Below, in pieces: positions 46,551-55,661 of a stretch of 64,000 nt of DNA; within the stretch, counting starts at the first letter, position 1, and each line of letters starts with the position of its first letter. The notes under the pieces were generated by a model. It saw only the letters and a list, made by a program, of their open reading frames with translations. It did no database searches and had not been told where the DNA came from. Source of the DNA: Pseudeuparius sepicola (lineage: Eukaryota > Arthropoda > Insecta > Coleoptera > Anthribidae); the NCBI GenBank assembly GCA_963920635.1, contig OY987298.1:112024035-112088034 (forward strand). Direction: 5' to 3'. The position numbers and the translations under genes were made by a program.

Positions 46551-48540
46551 TAACACTCCATTTTTGCTACACTTTCCACCAAGGAAAAAAATGGCGTTCT
46601 TCCTGGAAATAGTGCGTTTTCAAATCGTAGAGATTGCAACCATAATAGTGCGAGTACATTTGCCGCCACCACAATGTGTAAGTACAAAAAAATATTACTC
46701 ATGAAGGCAATATTTATGATCATTTTATGTTCAAGGTTTTGAAAAAATTACAGAAGAGCAGCGACAGAATATTTTTAAATATTATAATAAGTTGGAATAT
46801 GCAAACAAACAATTATTTCTATATGCAGAGAAATGAAATAATATACAGGAAGGTAGATGCGGAAAAGAACAAGCAGTTTACAGTTTCTTACAGATTGCCC
46901 AAAAAACATTGAAGACGTTAATTCTGGTATGGTTATACTATAACTGGAGTGGCCGTAGATTCGAATGCCATTAATACTGGCCATAATAATTCTCTTCCTG
47001 AAGAAAGTAAAGGAAGTAGAGAAATATAGTAAATGGGTTAATGTTAGTTTGGTTACTGTTTGTAAACAGATGTTTATCCACACCCTTGGGCATAAATCCG
47101 ATGGTATCATATATTCATTCCTTAGAAGAACATGTAACGATCTTCCTTCCCTTCAAGATAACAGAGGAAAAGCGAATGCAACAAAAATGAAAGAAATAGC
47201 AGAAATAAATTATAATGATATTAAGTTGCATATTATAATAATAATAATAATAATTCTCACCCTCACAATACTCCAAACTAGGAGTACCCCAGAAACATAT
47301 CATCCACAGATATCTCATTATAATCTCGTTCATGCACCACACAGGAGATTATCTACCATCTGATCTGACCATACATCAGATGGATAAAGATTTTAATTCC
47401 AAAAACAGTAGTCGTCGCGTGTGCTATGAAACATACCGAAGAGTTTTCGATAAAGAAAATATTGGTTTCGCAGCACCAACACAAGATTAATGCGGTACTT
47501 GTTCAATTTATAAACAACATTCGCATTCAAATGAAGATGAAGCTGAATCTGAATTCAACAGAACGGAGTCAATTACAGAAGAACAGGAACAAGTTTCTCC
47601 AAATATTCAACTTGACTCAATTAATTTCTCCGCTTGTGATAAATAGAAATTGCATAAACAAAGATAATATACAGTAGCTAGACAGATTTATAGTGACGAC
47701 AGTTCTGGAAATGTAGAAGCCAATTACGAAATATGCAAAAAGTCTCGCTTCTGCTAAAAATGTCTCTAAAAAATGCATTCTTCGTCAGCAGGCTTATAGT
47801 TTTCCATCAAACTTTCGCAAATTTGAGACCATCAGATGAGAATAAATGTATTATTTGGAATGAAGCAGTAATGGGCAGAAACGGTCCAGATGTTGCATCT
47901 GCGTACTACAATGCTGTGATATAAGACTACAAGAGTCGACGAAGCACATTGTGTTTTGGGCGGATAATTGTGTATCCCAGAATAAGAACTGGGTGTTGTT
48001 CACAGCTTGTTTAATTTTCATAAGCGAGAACTGGGGTCCTGAGAGTATAACCTTTAAGTACTTCGAGCCAGGCCATAGTTTTATGAAGGCTGATTCGGTG
48101 CACGGCCAAATTGGCAAAAAGTGGAACAAAAGCAAAGAAATTTTAGACTTTGAGGTCATGGAAAATCTTATTAAAAGCTCGAACAAAGCAAATTCGGTAA
48201 TCAGTCTTAGAAGTGAAGATTTCAGGCATTTTGAAAGTTGATGCGTCCAACGGAAAAAATATGGCACAATCCCTAAAATCAGTGTTTTTAAGCCTGTTCA
48301 ATTCAGAAAAGGTTCTAAGAAGTTATTTTACAAGCTAGAATTAGAACAAACTGATTTTTTTGAAGTGTCGGTTTTGAAATCAAAATTCAAACTCGAACTT
48401 CCCGCGAAGGTTAACTGTAATAGAGGCGTGAACACAAAAAAGAAGGATATAATTTTAAAGGATCTAGTGCCTCATAATATGCCCCCCCAGAAAACAAATA
48501 TTTTGGCAGAATTTGCCAAATTGTGATACCAAAGAAGACT
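46551..48540 (+). pseudogene. Decayed DUF7869-like gene between the TIR arms
   Basis: Pieces in different frames line up in one order. They are a Cys-rich start (about 46551-46676), a possible intron (GTAAGT 46677 to TTCAAG 46735), and EKITEEQRQNIFKYYNKLEY with YANKQLFLY. Next come VCKQMFIHTLGHKSDGIIYS and DNRGKANATK (47050-47190), then YHPQISHYNLVHAPHRR, and ENIGFAAPTQD, CGTCSIYKQHSHS (about 47455-47530). Then follow NLRPSDENKCIIWNEAVMGR and FWADNCVSQNKNWVLFTACL with KYFEPGHSFMKADSVHGQIG (47951-48241), and finally PPQKTNIWQNLP. The DNCxxQNKN and GH-F--AD blocks resemble DUF7869-type proteins, which are abundant and often transposon-linked in insects; the family name is from memory. Stops, frameshifts and a LINE stub (47226-47300) show it is dead. 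Confidence 0.65.
47226..47300 (-). repeat. LINE or SINE 3' end stub, copy 3, inside the DUF7869-like gene
   Basis: About 50 bp of the same 3' end as copies 1 and 2 (CTCACCCTCACAATACTCCA on the plus strand), joined to an ATAATAATAATAATAATAAT tract. It interrupts the gene between NYNDIKLH and YHPQISHY. It was the later event. Confidence 0.7.
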
Positions 48541-48947
48541 TGGGAGAGTCACACGAATAATGATAAGAAACATCTTATATTATAATAAGAAACTACTTGA
48601 AAATATTTTTCTTATAATTCTTCATATGACTCTACTAAGTAGTTTTCTTTGCTGACGAAGACATGAGTTTTTTTTTCGATTTTATTTTGTATAAGAATAA
48701 GTATTCAAAATATTTATTATGTTTTGATTTTATAACGAAAATTTAAATACATAAAAATGTATTTTACTTGCCTGTGTTTTAAAAATAATTAGTGTCAAAA
48801 TAATATAAAAATGGAATTCAATCTAGTTACTGGCCCAATGAATTATGTTTATAATTTTATAGTTATGAGTTATGTTATGACTAATCTACTTAATTAATTA
48901 ATTGATATATTTTTGTCGTTAAGGCCTTTGCTAGAAACCTAAATAAC

Positions 48948-49255
48948 TTAACTTACTTTGTTTTTGTATGGTACTTCGGAGAGATGAAATGAGACAAGTC
49001 AACTTACTTACTTTTACTGTAGCAATACATAGTGGTTGGAATAGACTAGTTAACTTACTTTCTTTATCTATAGCTATTTCGGAGAGATGAAATGAGACAA
49101 GTCAACTTACTTACTTTTTACTGTAGCAATACGTAGTGGTTGGAATAGAGTAGTTAACTTACTTTGTTTATGTACAGCTACTTCGGAAAAATGAAATGAG
49201 ACAAATCAACTTACTTACTTTTACTACAGCAATACATAGTGGTTGGAAAAGGCTA
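48948..49255 (+). repeat. Tandem repeat of ~117-bp units, three copies
   Basis: Each unit runs AACTTACTTT... ACTTCGGAGAGATGAAATGA GACAAGTCAACTTACTTACTTTT... GCAATACATAGTGGTTGGAA (given as blocks). The third copy is the most diverged (CTTCGGAAAAATGAAATG). It lies just inside the right TIR arm and has no counterpart on the left side. Confidence 0.8.
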
Positions 49256-50186
49256 TTAACTATAAACTTGTAAATAACACGTTTCTTTCAAAAAATATTT
49301 ATAATCCACCTTAAAATACGAAATAAGTTCAAAATATATTGTAATTGAACAAAGTTTTAAAAAATAACCATCATTAACAAATAAATTATTACCAACCAAA
49401 CTTCAGAATTTTTAAATCGCCGTATCCAAAAATTGGGAAATTAGAGTTATAAAACTTTTACTATTGCTGGGCAGTGTTTAAGATTTGCTGAGCTTGAGAG
49501 AACAAAAAAAAGTCCCCCAGTTTCATAAACCTATATGCCAAAGCCTTCTTACCCACGATATTACTCATATGGTGATCTTTTCCCTCAGGGGACATGTCCA
49601 AATATGAAAAACTTTTTGACCGCTATCGGCTAAAGAAAATTAATAAATACATGCATATGTTTCTTGTTCATTCCAATAATATTTACACTAAAATAAAAGT
49701 AGGTACTTTCTTTCTGCGAGCGCACATCAAAGCCGAGAGCAAGAAAAATAACACGTATGACTTTGGTGTGAATACGATCGACGACTTCGAGTAAATAATA
49801 TAAGACAAATAATTAGAATTAATTGCGATATTTTTTTCAGTGGGTCGAGAACATGATTGCAACACTTTTTCTGAAATATTCTAGAATTTTCGGGATGTGT
49901 AAAGTAATGACCTTCAAGGATGTTGAATCATGAGGGTTTTTTTCCTGCCGGAACGTGCTTTTGAAAATATAAACATCCGTATTTCCCAGAAATGATATTG
50001 CTGATATCAGCCGCTTTCATTTTCTCTATCAGAACGTCCTTTTCGAAAATTATAAACATCCATATTTCCCAGAAATGAAAATGCTGACATTACAATATTA
50101 TATAAAAATGACGTAGGCGTAAAGTCATATAAATTGAGACGAAAATCTAAAAATTTTAATTGAAACTGACATCACCTAGCAACAAG

Positions 50187-50489
50187 ATGGAATCTGTAAA
50201 CAAGTGTTCTAAGGTAAAAGCCTTTGCAAGCTGTGTTGATTTGCCAATAAATCAACCTCTTAAACTGATAAATATCTGGAGGCAAGGTACCCAGTTCGGT
50301 TCAAGAATACTCATTGAACTGGAGGAGAACAAGGTGACTTTACCTGCAAGGTTTGATATTCTTTTCACCGAAGGATTTTTGCAACATATACAGCAGGAAG
50401 TTGAAGCCGGTCAGATTTCTATAAAGGTGACGGAGCATTTTGGAGAAACAGTGAATGTGAAGTTTATTTATGAGAATGAAACCATCTAG
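50187..50489 (+). CDS. ORF1: conserved small protein of the Polinton-like element
   Basis: 100 codons from ATG 50187 (MESVNKCSKV) to TAG. This ATG is preferred because the left-arm copy has an ATG at the mirrored site, whereas the open frame upstream has none. Predicted beta-rich core: PLKLINIWRQGTQFGSRIL, VTLPARFDILFTEGFLQ, ISIKVTEHFGETVNVKFIY. It has no signal peptide or membrane segment. The pattern of short strands, an LPxRF motif and a helix could fit a small single-stranded nucleic-acid-binding (OB-like) fold, but that is speculation; I do not recognise the family. The last 14 bp overlap the ORF2 start. It is the only intact copy of the two in the element. Confidence 0.6.
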   Translation: MESVNKCSKVKAFASCVDLPINQPLKLINIWRQGTQFGSRILIELEENKVTLPARFDILFTEGFLQHIQQEVEAGQISIKVTEHFGETVNVKFIYENETI

Positions 50490-50625
50490 TGCAGTTGAAT
50501 GTTATAAAGAAAAATTAAACAATTATTTGTGTGAGTTACAACGTTTAAAGGAACAAATCAATTTGTATGAATTAAGACTTCAGCTGCAAACCCTCAGTTT
50601 GGAAAACGAAAATAACAAAAAATGA
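50476..50625 (+). CDS. ORF2: 49-aa coiled-coil protein
   Basis: ATG at 50476 lies inside the ORF1 stop region (GAGAATGAAACCATCTAG) in another frame. TGA at 50623-50625 overlaps the ORF3 ATG (AAATGAAACG). The sequence MKPSSAVECYKEKLNNYLCE is followed by regularly spaced Leu residues to LSLEN and a basic end NNKK. It is charged and helical, and likely a dimerising or partner-binding helix. It is kept open in both TIR arms. Too short to classify by family; support comes from the tight overlap with both neighbours and from its preservation. Confidence 0.5.
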   Translation: MKPSSAVECYKEKLNNYLCELQRLKEQINLYELRLQLQTLSLENENNKK

Positions 50626-50819
50626 AACGTGTGCGCTTCGGAGAAACTGTAGATATTCGAGAAATTTCACAATGGGATAGGAAAGGACCATGGATGCAAT
50701 ATGCGCTTGACTGTCATAGATTTCAAAAACGCATTGAAGAATCTTCAACATATCTAAATATTGTTCTTGCAAATAAATACAAAGAATATTTAAATATGTG
50801 TAAAAATAATAATGAATAA
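50622..50819 (+). CDS. ORF3: PPP1R15/GADD34-like PP1-binding mini-protein
   Basis: 65 codons. It has the PP1 docking motif RVRF at residues 3-6, a hydrophobic strand ETVDIREI, Trp18, then GPWMQYALD (22-30), RF (33-34) and RI (37-38), followed by a helix to YKEYL. This order (RVxF, about 15 residues, GPW-x2-x-A-x-D, RF-x2-RI, helix) is that of the C-terminal domain of PPP1R15 proteins. These recruit protein phosphatase 1 to eIF2alpha and reverse the stress or antiviral translation block. Some large DNA viruses carry stand-alone versions of the same domain. Here almost the whole protein is that domain. The start overlaps the ORF2 stop by 4 bp (ATGA), suggesting coupled translation. Function is inferred from motifs only. 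A fragment captured from a host PPP1R15 gene is the main alternative source. Confidence 0.65.
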   Translation: MKRVRFGETVDIREISQWDRKGPWMQYALDCHRFQKRIEESSTYLNIVLANKYKEYLNMCKNNNE

Positions 50820-51853
50820 ACCTATCCAAAACAATCAATTTGTTTTCTTTCATACATCAAACGGAATTACTGTAGATGATACTGAGAACATTATTTACAA
50901 TGCAATACCTACTTTTGCTGGAATTTTTTAAAGAATAATTTTTACATTGAAAAAGAAATTAGTAAGCACTTTCCTAGAATCCCCTAAAAATTGCAGAGTT
51001 AGCACCTTTATTCTACGTGTTAAAGGACGCTAAATCAGTAGAAGTTTCTAGAAAATTGCTGGGAGCTTTTCCAGGAAAAATGTTTCTGAACGATGAGGTC
51101 ACAGCCTCGGCCTCTGGTTCGGCAATTGAAAACTTCTTCATGACCTTGAAGCCTCTTCGGCACCACCCGCCCCAACCCCCCGCCCCTGCAGCCTCTTCGG
51201 CACCCCCCTCCCCGATGCCCAAGTCGGCTTCAACACCCTCTGGTCATTGTCGACTTCTTCGGCAATTACCTTGAACACTTCTTCGCTTTCAACAGCCTCT
51301 GACCTTTGTCGACTCGGCAATGACGTCACTTCTTCAACAGCCGAGGCCAACGACAAAGACAGGCCACGGCGCTAACCCATAATCGCGTAGTCACGTGACC
51401 AACTTAGTGCTATTTAATAAAAGGCATTTTTGGAGATAAGTAGAAAAAACAAATTTCGTAACAATTTGGCAAGTTTTCTTTCATCTATTACATTATTGGT
51501 TTTGTGCATCCAAGCTTTTTCTAATTGTTTTTTCAAAATTTTCAACCTGCATCAGCTGTTTTGGGTACTCACAATATTTTGGCACTTCTCAAAAATTGTT
51601 GGGACATCACCTTCCTTTAGCTTAGGTGATATTCTCTATAGGTATTATTTTCCTCCCACAACACATTTGTCCACTTTAATTATTGTTTCACTTTCTTGAA
51701 AATGTGTTAGTCACACATACTTAAGGGTTTTTTAGAAATTAAATCTCAGTTGGGATTTGACGAATCCATTTTTGACGGAAATTTTCATCCCGAGGCAAAA
51801 CAAATGTTTGTTATGGCGACACTTTCTTCCTGGCTTTTGTAATCTGTATAAAT

Positions 51854-53498
51854 TACGGAGTGCTATAAGAAGGAGATATATCGATACAGCACTTTTTCAA
51901 AATTTCTAGCCTTACTTTTATTGCAGTTCAAGTTTTCGACGTCGGTGGCGCGTCAGTCGTTCGCGGCGCTATTTGATTGGCGTTTTTTGTGAAGTTCCAC
52001 AAATTTGTGCTATTTTTATATTAAATTCAGTGGATTTTTCGCGTATTTTGCTAACATTTATAAAAAATGAGTGATATGAAAGGAAATACAGATATAACCT
52101 ACGTCTTCGTTGTGTTACTCGAAAAAATTTGAGATTTAAACAGAAGGTAAAATATCAAATTTTGGTTTCCATTTTATTTTTCATTTCCACTTTCAGATTG
52201 CTAAACTTATAAGTTAGGTAGAGCAATGCAAAAAAAGTGCCATGTTGACCTCTGGGTCTTTAGAGCAGATTATATCAGAACTACCAAGCTCTCAACAAGA
52301 AGCAGTTAGAATGTGTTTTGCTGCTTCAAAAGTAACCAACCCAAAAATCAGCGTTATACACTGCCATGGATTTATGAGTGTCTTCAAATAAGAATTAAAG
52401 GAAGAGCTGTACATACGAGCATTGCGAAAACAAAAACTCCTACCACTTCTTTGTTGTGTAACTTTAAGTAAATATATTAGAAGAATGAGTGGGTGTTATA
52501 TCAACTTTCGAACTTCTTCGAAAAAAGTCGTCCGGTATGAAATCAGAGGAAAAAAGGGGTATTTATACATCTAGCAGATTATTTTTCTTTATTATTATTT
52601 TTCCTTATCGTAGGTAAACTTCTTATAGGCGAGATGAAATTGAATGAAACATTAATGGTTTTACTGATTTGGGTGATTATACACCTTTACATCAAAAAAT
52701 GAAAAGGGAGATCATGCTTTAGTAATGATGTTTCAACCATTCAGAGGTTCATGGGTGCAATCTTTGGCATGCTTTTTAAGTAAAGGAAGAATATCATCGA
52801 TAAAGATAAAAAAGAAAAAACTAGAGAATTGAGGCAACAGTCAAAATTGTAATTTACTTTAAAATATTTAATCTAGGCTAATTTATTATAGTTACAAATA
52901 TTTGTAAAATTTCACAAATAAAATACATTTTCACACCTTGTTTTTTTATTATTGAATAAACAAAGATCTATTTTAATTCGATACTTCACAAAAGCTATAT
53001 TTCCCAAATACTCCAGGAAAATAGATAGCGAATAATTAATAATAATAATTGTTTATGTCCAAAAAAATGGCTTTATTACCCAACTTGATCATATGCCCAG
53101 AAATCTCAACGTAAGTTAATTTTTTAATAATTCACCAAATTAATATTTGCGATAGTTTATTCAGCTCCGTTGTGGGATAGCCATACAGCCCTATGAATAA
53201 AGAACCCCTTATTCATTGATATAGCCAATCGATTTTTATTTATTTCAGAGCCGTCAAGAATATTTCAAAATATACTTGATATAATCCATGCACCACCCAA
53301 TATACACATATACAAACATTGAGTTAATTAATAATTCATTGAAAATAATTTTTGTTTTAAAGCGCTATTCCGTACATTTTTATACTCGGTTAGAACACGT
53401 GCGCCTCTAGCGGTGTTTTCAAAAAGCTCAATTACAAGTCCGATTTCAGGCCCATTAGGTTGACATTGCGATTTATCTCCTTCTTATAGCGCTCCGTA
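51854..53498 (+). mobile_element. P-type DNA transposon (1645 bp) nested in the Mutator-like element
   Basis: TIRs of about 30 bp: TACGGAGTGCTATAAGAAGG and the mirrored TACGGAGCGCTATAAGAAGG, continuing AGATA. The perfect 8-bp duplication GTATAAAT lies at 51846-51853 and 53499-53506. Both sizes are right for P elements. The empty site can be read in copy 2 (about 56317-56335), which lacks this insert. It contains a broken P/THAP9-like transposase. It is internally deleted compared with full P elements of about 3 kb. Confidence 0.9.
52070..52850 (+). pseudogene. Broken P-element/THAP9-like transposase
   Basis: A Leu-rich coiled-coil piece (AKLIS, about 52200) runs into SLEQIISELPSSQQEAVRMC, the segment before the P transposase core. 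A second-frame piece LRIKGRAVHTSI and LSKYIRRMSGCYINF (about 52385-52510) follows. Later comes DEIELNE, then GFTDLGDYTP and GDHALVMMFQPFRGSWVQSL (about 52640-52775), a signature stretch of P/THAP9 transposases. A possible short intron lies at about 52149-52197 (GTAAAA to TTTCAG). The N-terminal THAP zinc finger and the C-terminal part are missing. Several frameshifts and stops are present. Confidence 0.8.
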
Positions 53499-54241
53499 GT
53501 ATAAATATACTATAAACAGACCCAATATTTGGTATTTAGTTTATTTTTTACGAAATAAAAATGAAAACTAACCTCAGTAGGTAGGTATACTGCAAATATT
53601 GACGAGGTCTCAGTTGTTCGGCAGCGTGAAAGACCGAATAGATAAACCGTATCGGGGCGTGGGTCGACAGCGAAAATCAACGGTTACAACACTGATTTAT
53701 TTCGCACAAGGTGAATGGTGAATACAATAAATACACAAACCCGAACGTGGTCAACGGGAACGGCTTCCAGCCACCCGGACCGTCTGAACTCGCGGATCTC
53801 CCGTAAGCAGTTCACCCCTCTGTGAATCAGGCTCCACTGTCCAATACGGTCCATGTCCATAATAGTCCATTCCGGAATTCCGGGCTCCCTATTCTGTGGT
53901 TCGGGGGAGAATTCCCCTTTACAGCGCTCACGCGTCGGTGCGAGCGGCACCAATACTCCTGGACAGCACGGCTCCCACCAGTTTATCGTGCTCCCACCTA
54001 GAGGCATAATAACACCTGGGCGGTTCCCCTCCGCCAGGACACACGCGCACTCTAGTGTTTCTAAAATTGTTTCTAAAATATAAACTAAGACGTTTAAAAA
54101 CACTTTAAACATTGAAAACTTCTCAAAACCCAATCTCCCGCTTCCAGTTATGTGACAAATGACATGTAACGTCTGACTAAGATGGTCACGTGATTTTTGT
54201 GCGCCAGGGCCTGTCCTTATAGTAGGCCTTGTTCAACAGCC

Positions 54242-54412
54242 TCTGGTCATTGTCGACTTCTTCGGCAATGACCTTGAACACTTCTTCAACAGCCTCTGGT
54301 CTTCGGAAATGACCTTGAAAGACACGTCACTTCTTCAGCAATGACCCTGAACGATGGTTACTCTGGATGGACAGGTGCCATCCTGATCCAGAAACGCCCT
54401 TACTTAACTACT
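54242..54412 (-). repeat. Right TIR arm, outer part displaced by the insertion
   Basis: Continues the arm broken at 51342: TCTGGTCATTGTCGACTTCT through CCTTACTTAACTACT. Its inverted partner is about 44532-44700. Confidence 0.85.
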
Positions 54413-54418
54413 TATGTA

Positions 54419-55651
54419 CACAGAGGTAAAATAAAAACTGATTTATTTTAATATTGGCGCAACCATTTACACAACAAAAATAGGTCATTTAAAAAAAAAT
54501 TGCCGACTCTCACAATAAAACCCGTATAAATAAAGATAATAAGTTATATTTTGTTTGCCCCTCAGCCGAATGACATTTGTCAAGTGACGTCACACTTAAA
54601 TGGTCTATTAAATACTTAAATATAAAGTTATGTTTAGGTTAAGTTGACTACATTTTAAAATTGTTTGACACAAACAAATATCTCTGGCAGTTGTCAAGTA
54701 AATACCTATTACCTATGCGATTTAACAAAATGGGACTGACCTGAACAAATGTTTATTCTAAATTCTAAGCAAGATGAGGGGTTACGAGCCACAAACGGAA
54801 ATTTCCTTGACGTGCAATTTCGAGAAACAGAAACTTAGAGTGACTTCCTAGAATGTGTGATCTAACACACCTTGACTTTTTCCTTATTGGAAAGGAAAAA
54901 TTATACGATAGTATTCCACAAACATTTCAAGCGGCTAAAGAGAATTTTCTTTCTATTATTCTTGAAACGTGAAATGTGCGAAAGCGTTGGGTAGAGTTTC
55001 CTCAAAATAATAATCATTCAAAACAAAAACCGTTGATTGCCATTTACCAGATAATATCATGTTCCACATTTAATGGAAAAGCTGCAATAATAATTAACTT
55101 ACACTCTCAATAATAATATGGTACATATATCTATTTGGTTCGTGATGAGGATGGGTTATCTAATTGAAGTCAACCATATTATCTCGGACCTATATGTAAA
55201 GGATGTCCCAAAAAAATTAACAGCTTTATGTTGCAGAGAATAATAATTGTTGCATTGATATATTAGATACTGCGTGTATTACCATATTATGCGGAAATAT
55301 AACTCGGTACATATTTCTAAAAAATTTCGCCTGCGGCGCATTTTTACTTCATTGAAGACTATTTAAACAAAAATTAAAGGGTCCCCTCCAGAACAAATTT
55401 TTACATTGGTGACATTGATCAGAAAAAAGTATGTTCTAGGCAAAAGTTAGATTCTTCTAATGTGGTCCTTTAGTACGACATAATAATTTTATACGGTGTC
55501 TCAAAAATTTTATTACTAACAATATTTTTGCTTCTACATCCTTAAGGCTAATGGGTGATATTGTTATTGATAATAACTGAGTTGTTATCAGTTAAAAATT
55601 AACGTCGCAAGTGGTTAGCATTGTATTTTGTTATCAGTGAGATAGCCGTGA
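54419..55651. other. Intergenic, no gene seen
   Basis: AT-rich. It contains one TTTCGCCTGCGGCGCA motif (55325-55340) shared with three other sites in the window. No coding domain was found. Confidence 0.4.
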
Positions 55652-55661
55652 GCAGTCTTTA

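Larger units (their letters stand above)
49466..51342 (-). repeat. Right TIR arm, inner part
   Basis: Inverted copy of most of the left arm, starting with TAAGATTTGCTGAGCTTGAG. Its outermost ~170 bp lie at 54242-54412, split off by the Mutator-like insertion. Confidence 0.85.
51343..54231. mobile_element. Mutator-like element, copy 1, inserted in right TIR arm
   Basis: Flanked by the perfect 10-bp duplication TTCAACAGCC (51333-51342, 54232-54241). The ends GAGGCCAACGACAAAGACAG and, mirrored, CAAGGCCTACTATAAGGACA form diverged TIRs of about 60 bp that share ACAGGCC, GGCGC and TCACGTGACC. A 9-11-bp TSD points to the Mutator superfamily. No MULE transposase is visible. Without the P-type insertion it is about 1.24 kb and matches copy 2 along its length. 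A 149-codon frame on the minus strand (53684-54133) is broken in copy 2 and has no known domain. Confidence 0.75.
44532..54412. mobile_element. Polinton-like long-TIR element (9.9 kb including nested insertions)
   Basis: The termini AGTAGTTAAGTAAGGG and CTTACTTAACTACT are inverted and flanked by a perfect 6-bp TATGTA duplication (44526-44531, 54413-54418). Arms of about 2 kb follow on each side. The 6-bp TSD, AG...CT ends and long TIRs match the description of Polinton/Maverick elements. However, no PolB, retroviral-like integrase, ATPase or capsid gene is present, so this would be a reduced or non-autonomous relative, or a different virus-like element. Without the Mutator-like insertion it would be about 7.0 kb. 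Confidence 0.7.

Noticed and set aside
51017..51356. Open frames on both strands at the right TIR tip
   Set aside because: Same subterminal repeats in mirror image; low-complexity products without conservation beyond the DNA repeat.
53684..54133. 149-codon frame in Mutator-like copy 1
   Set aside because: The matching region of copy 2 is frameshifted and no domain is visible, so it is not called a gene.
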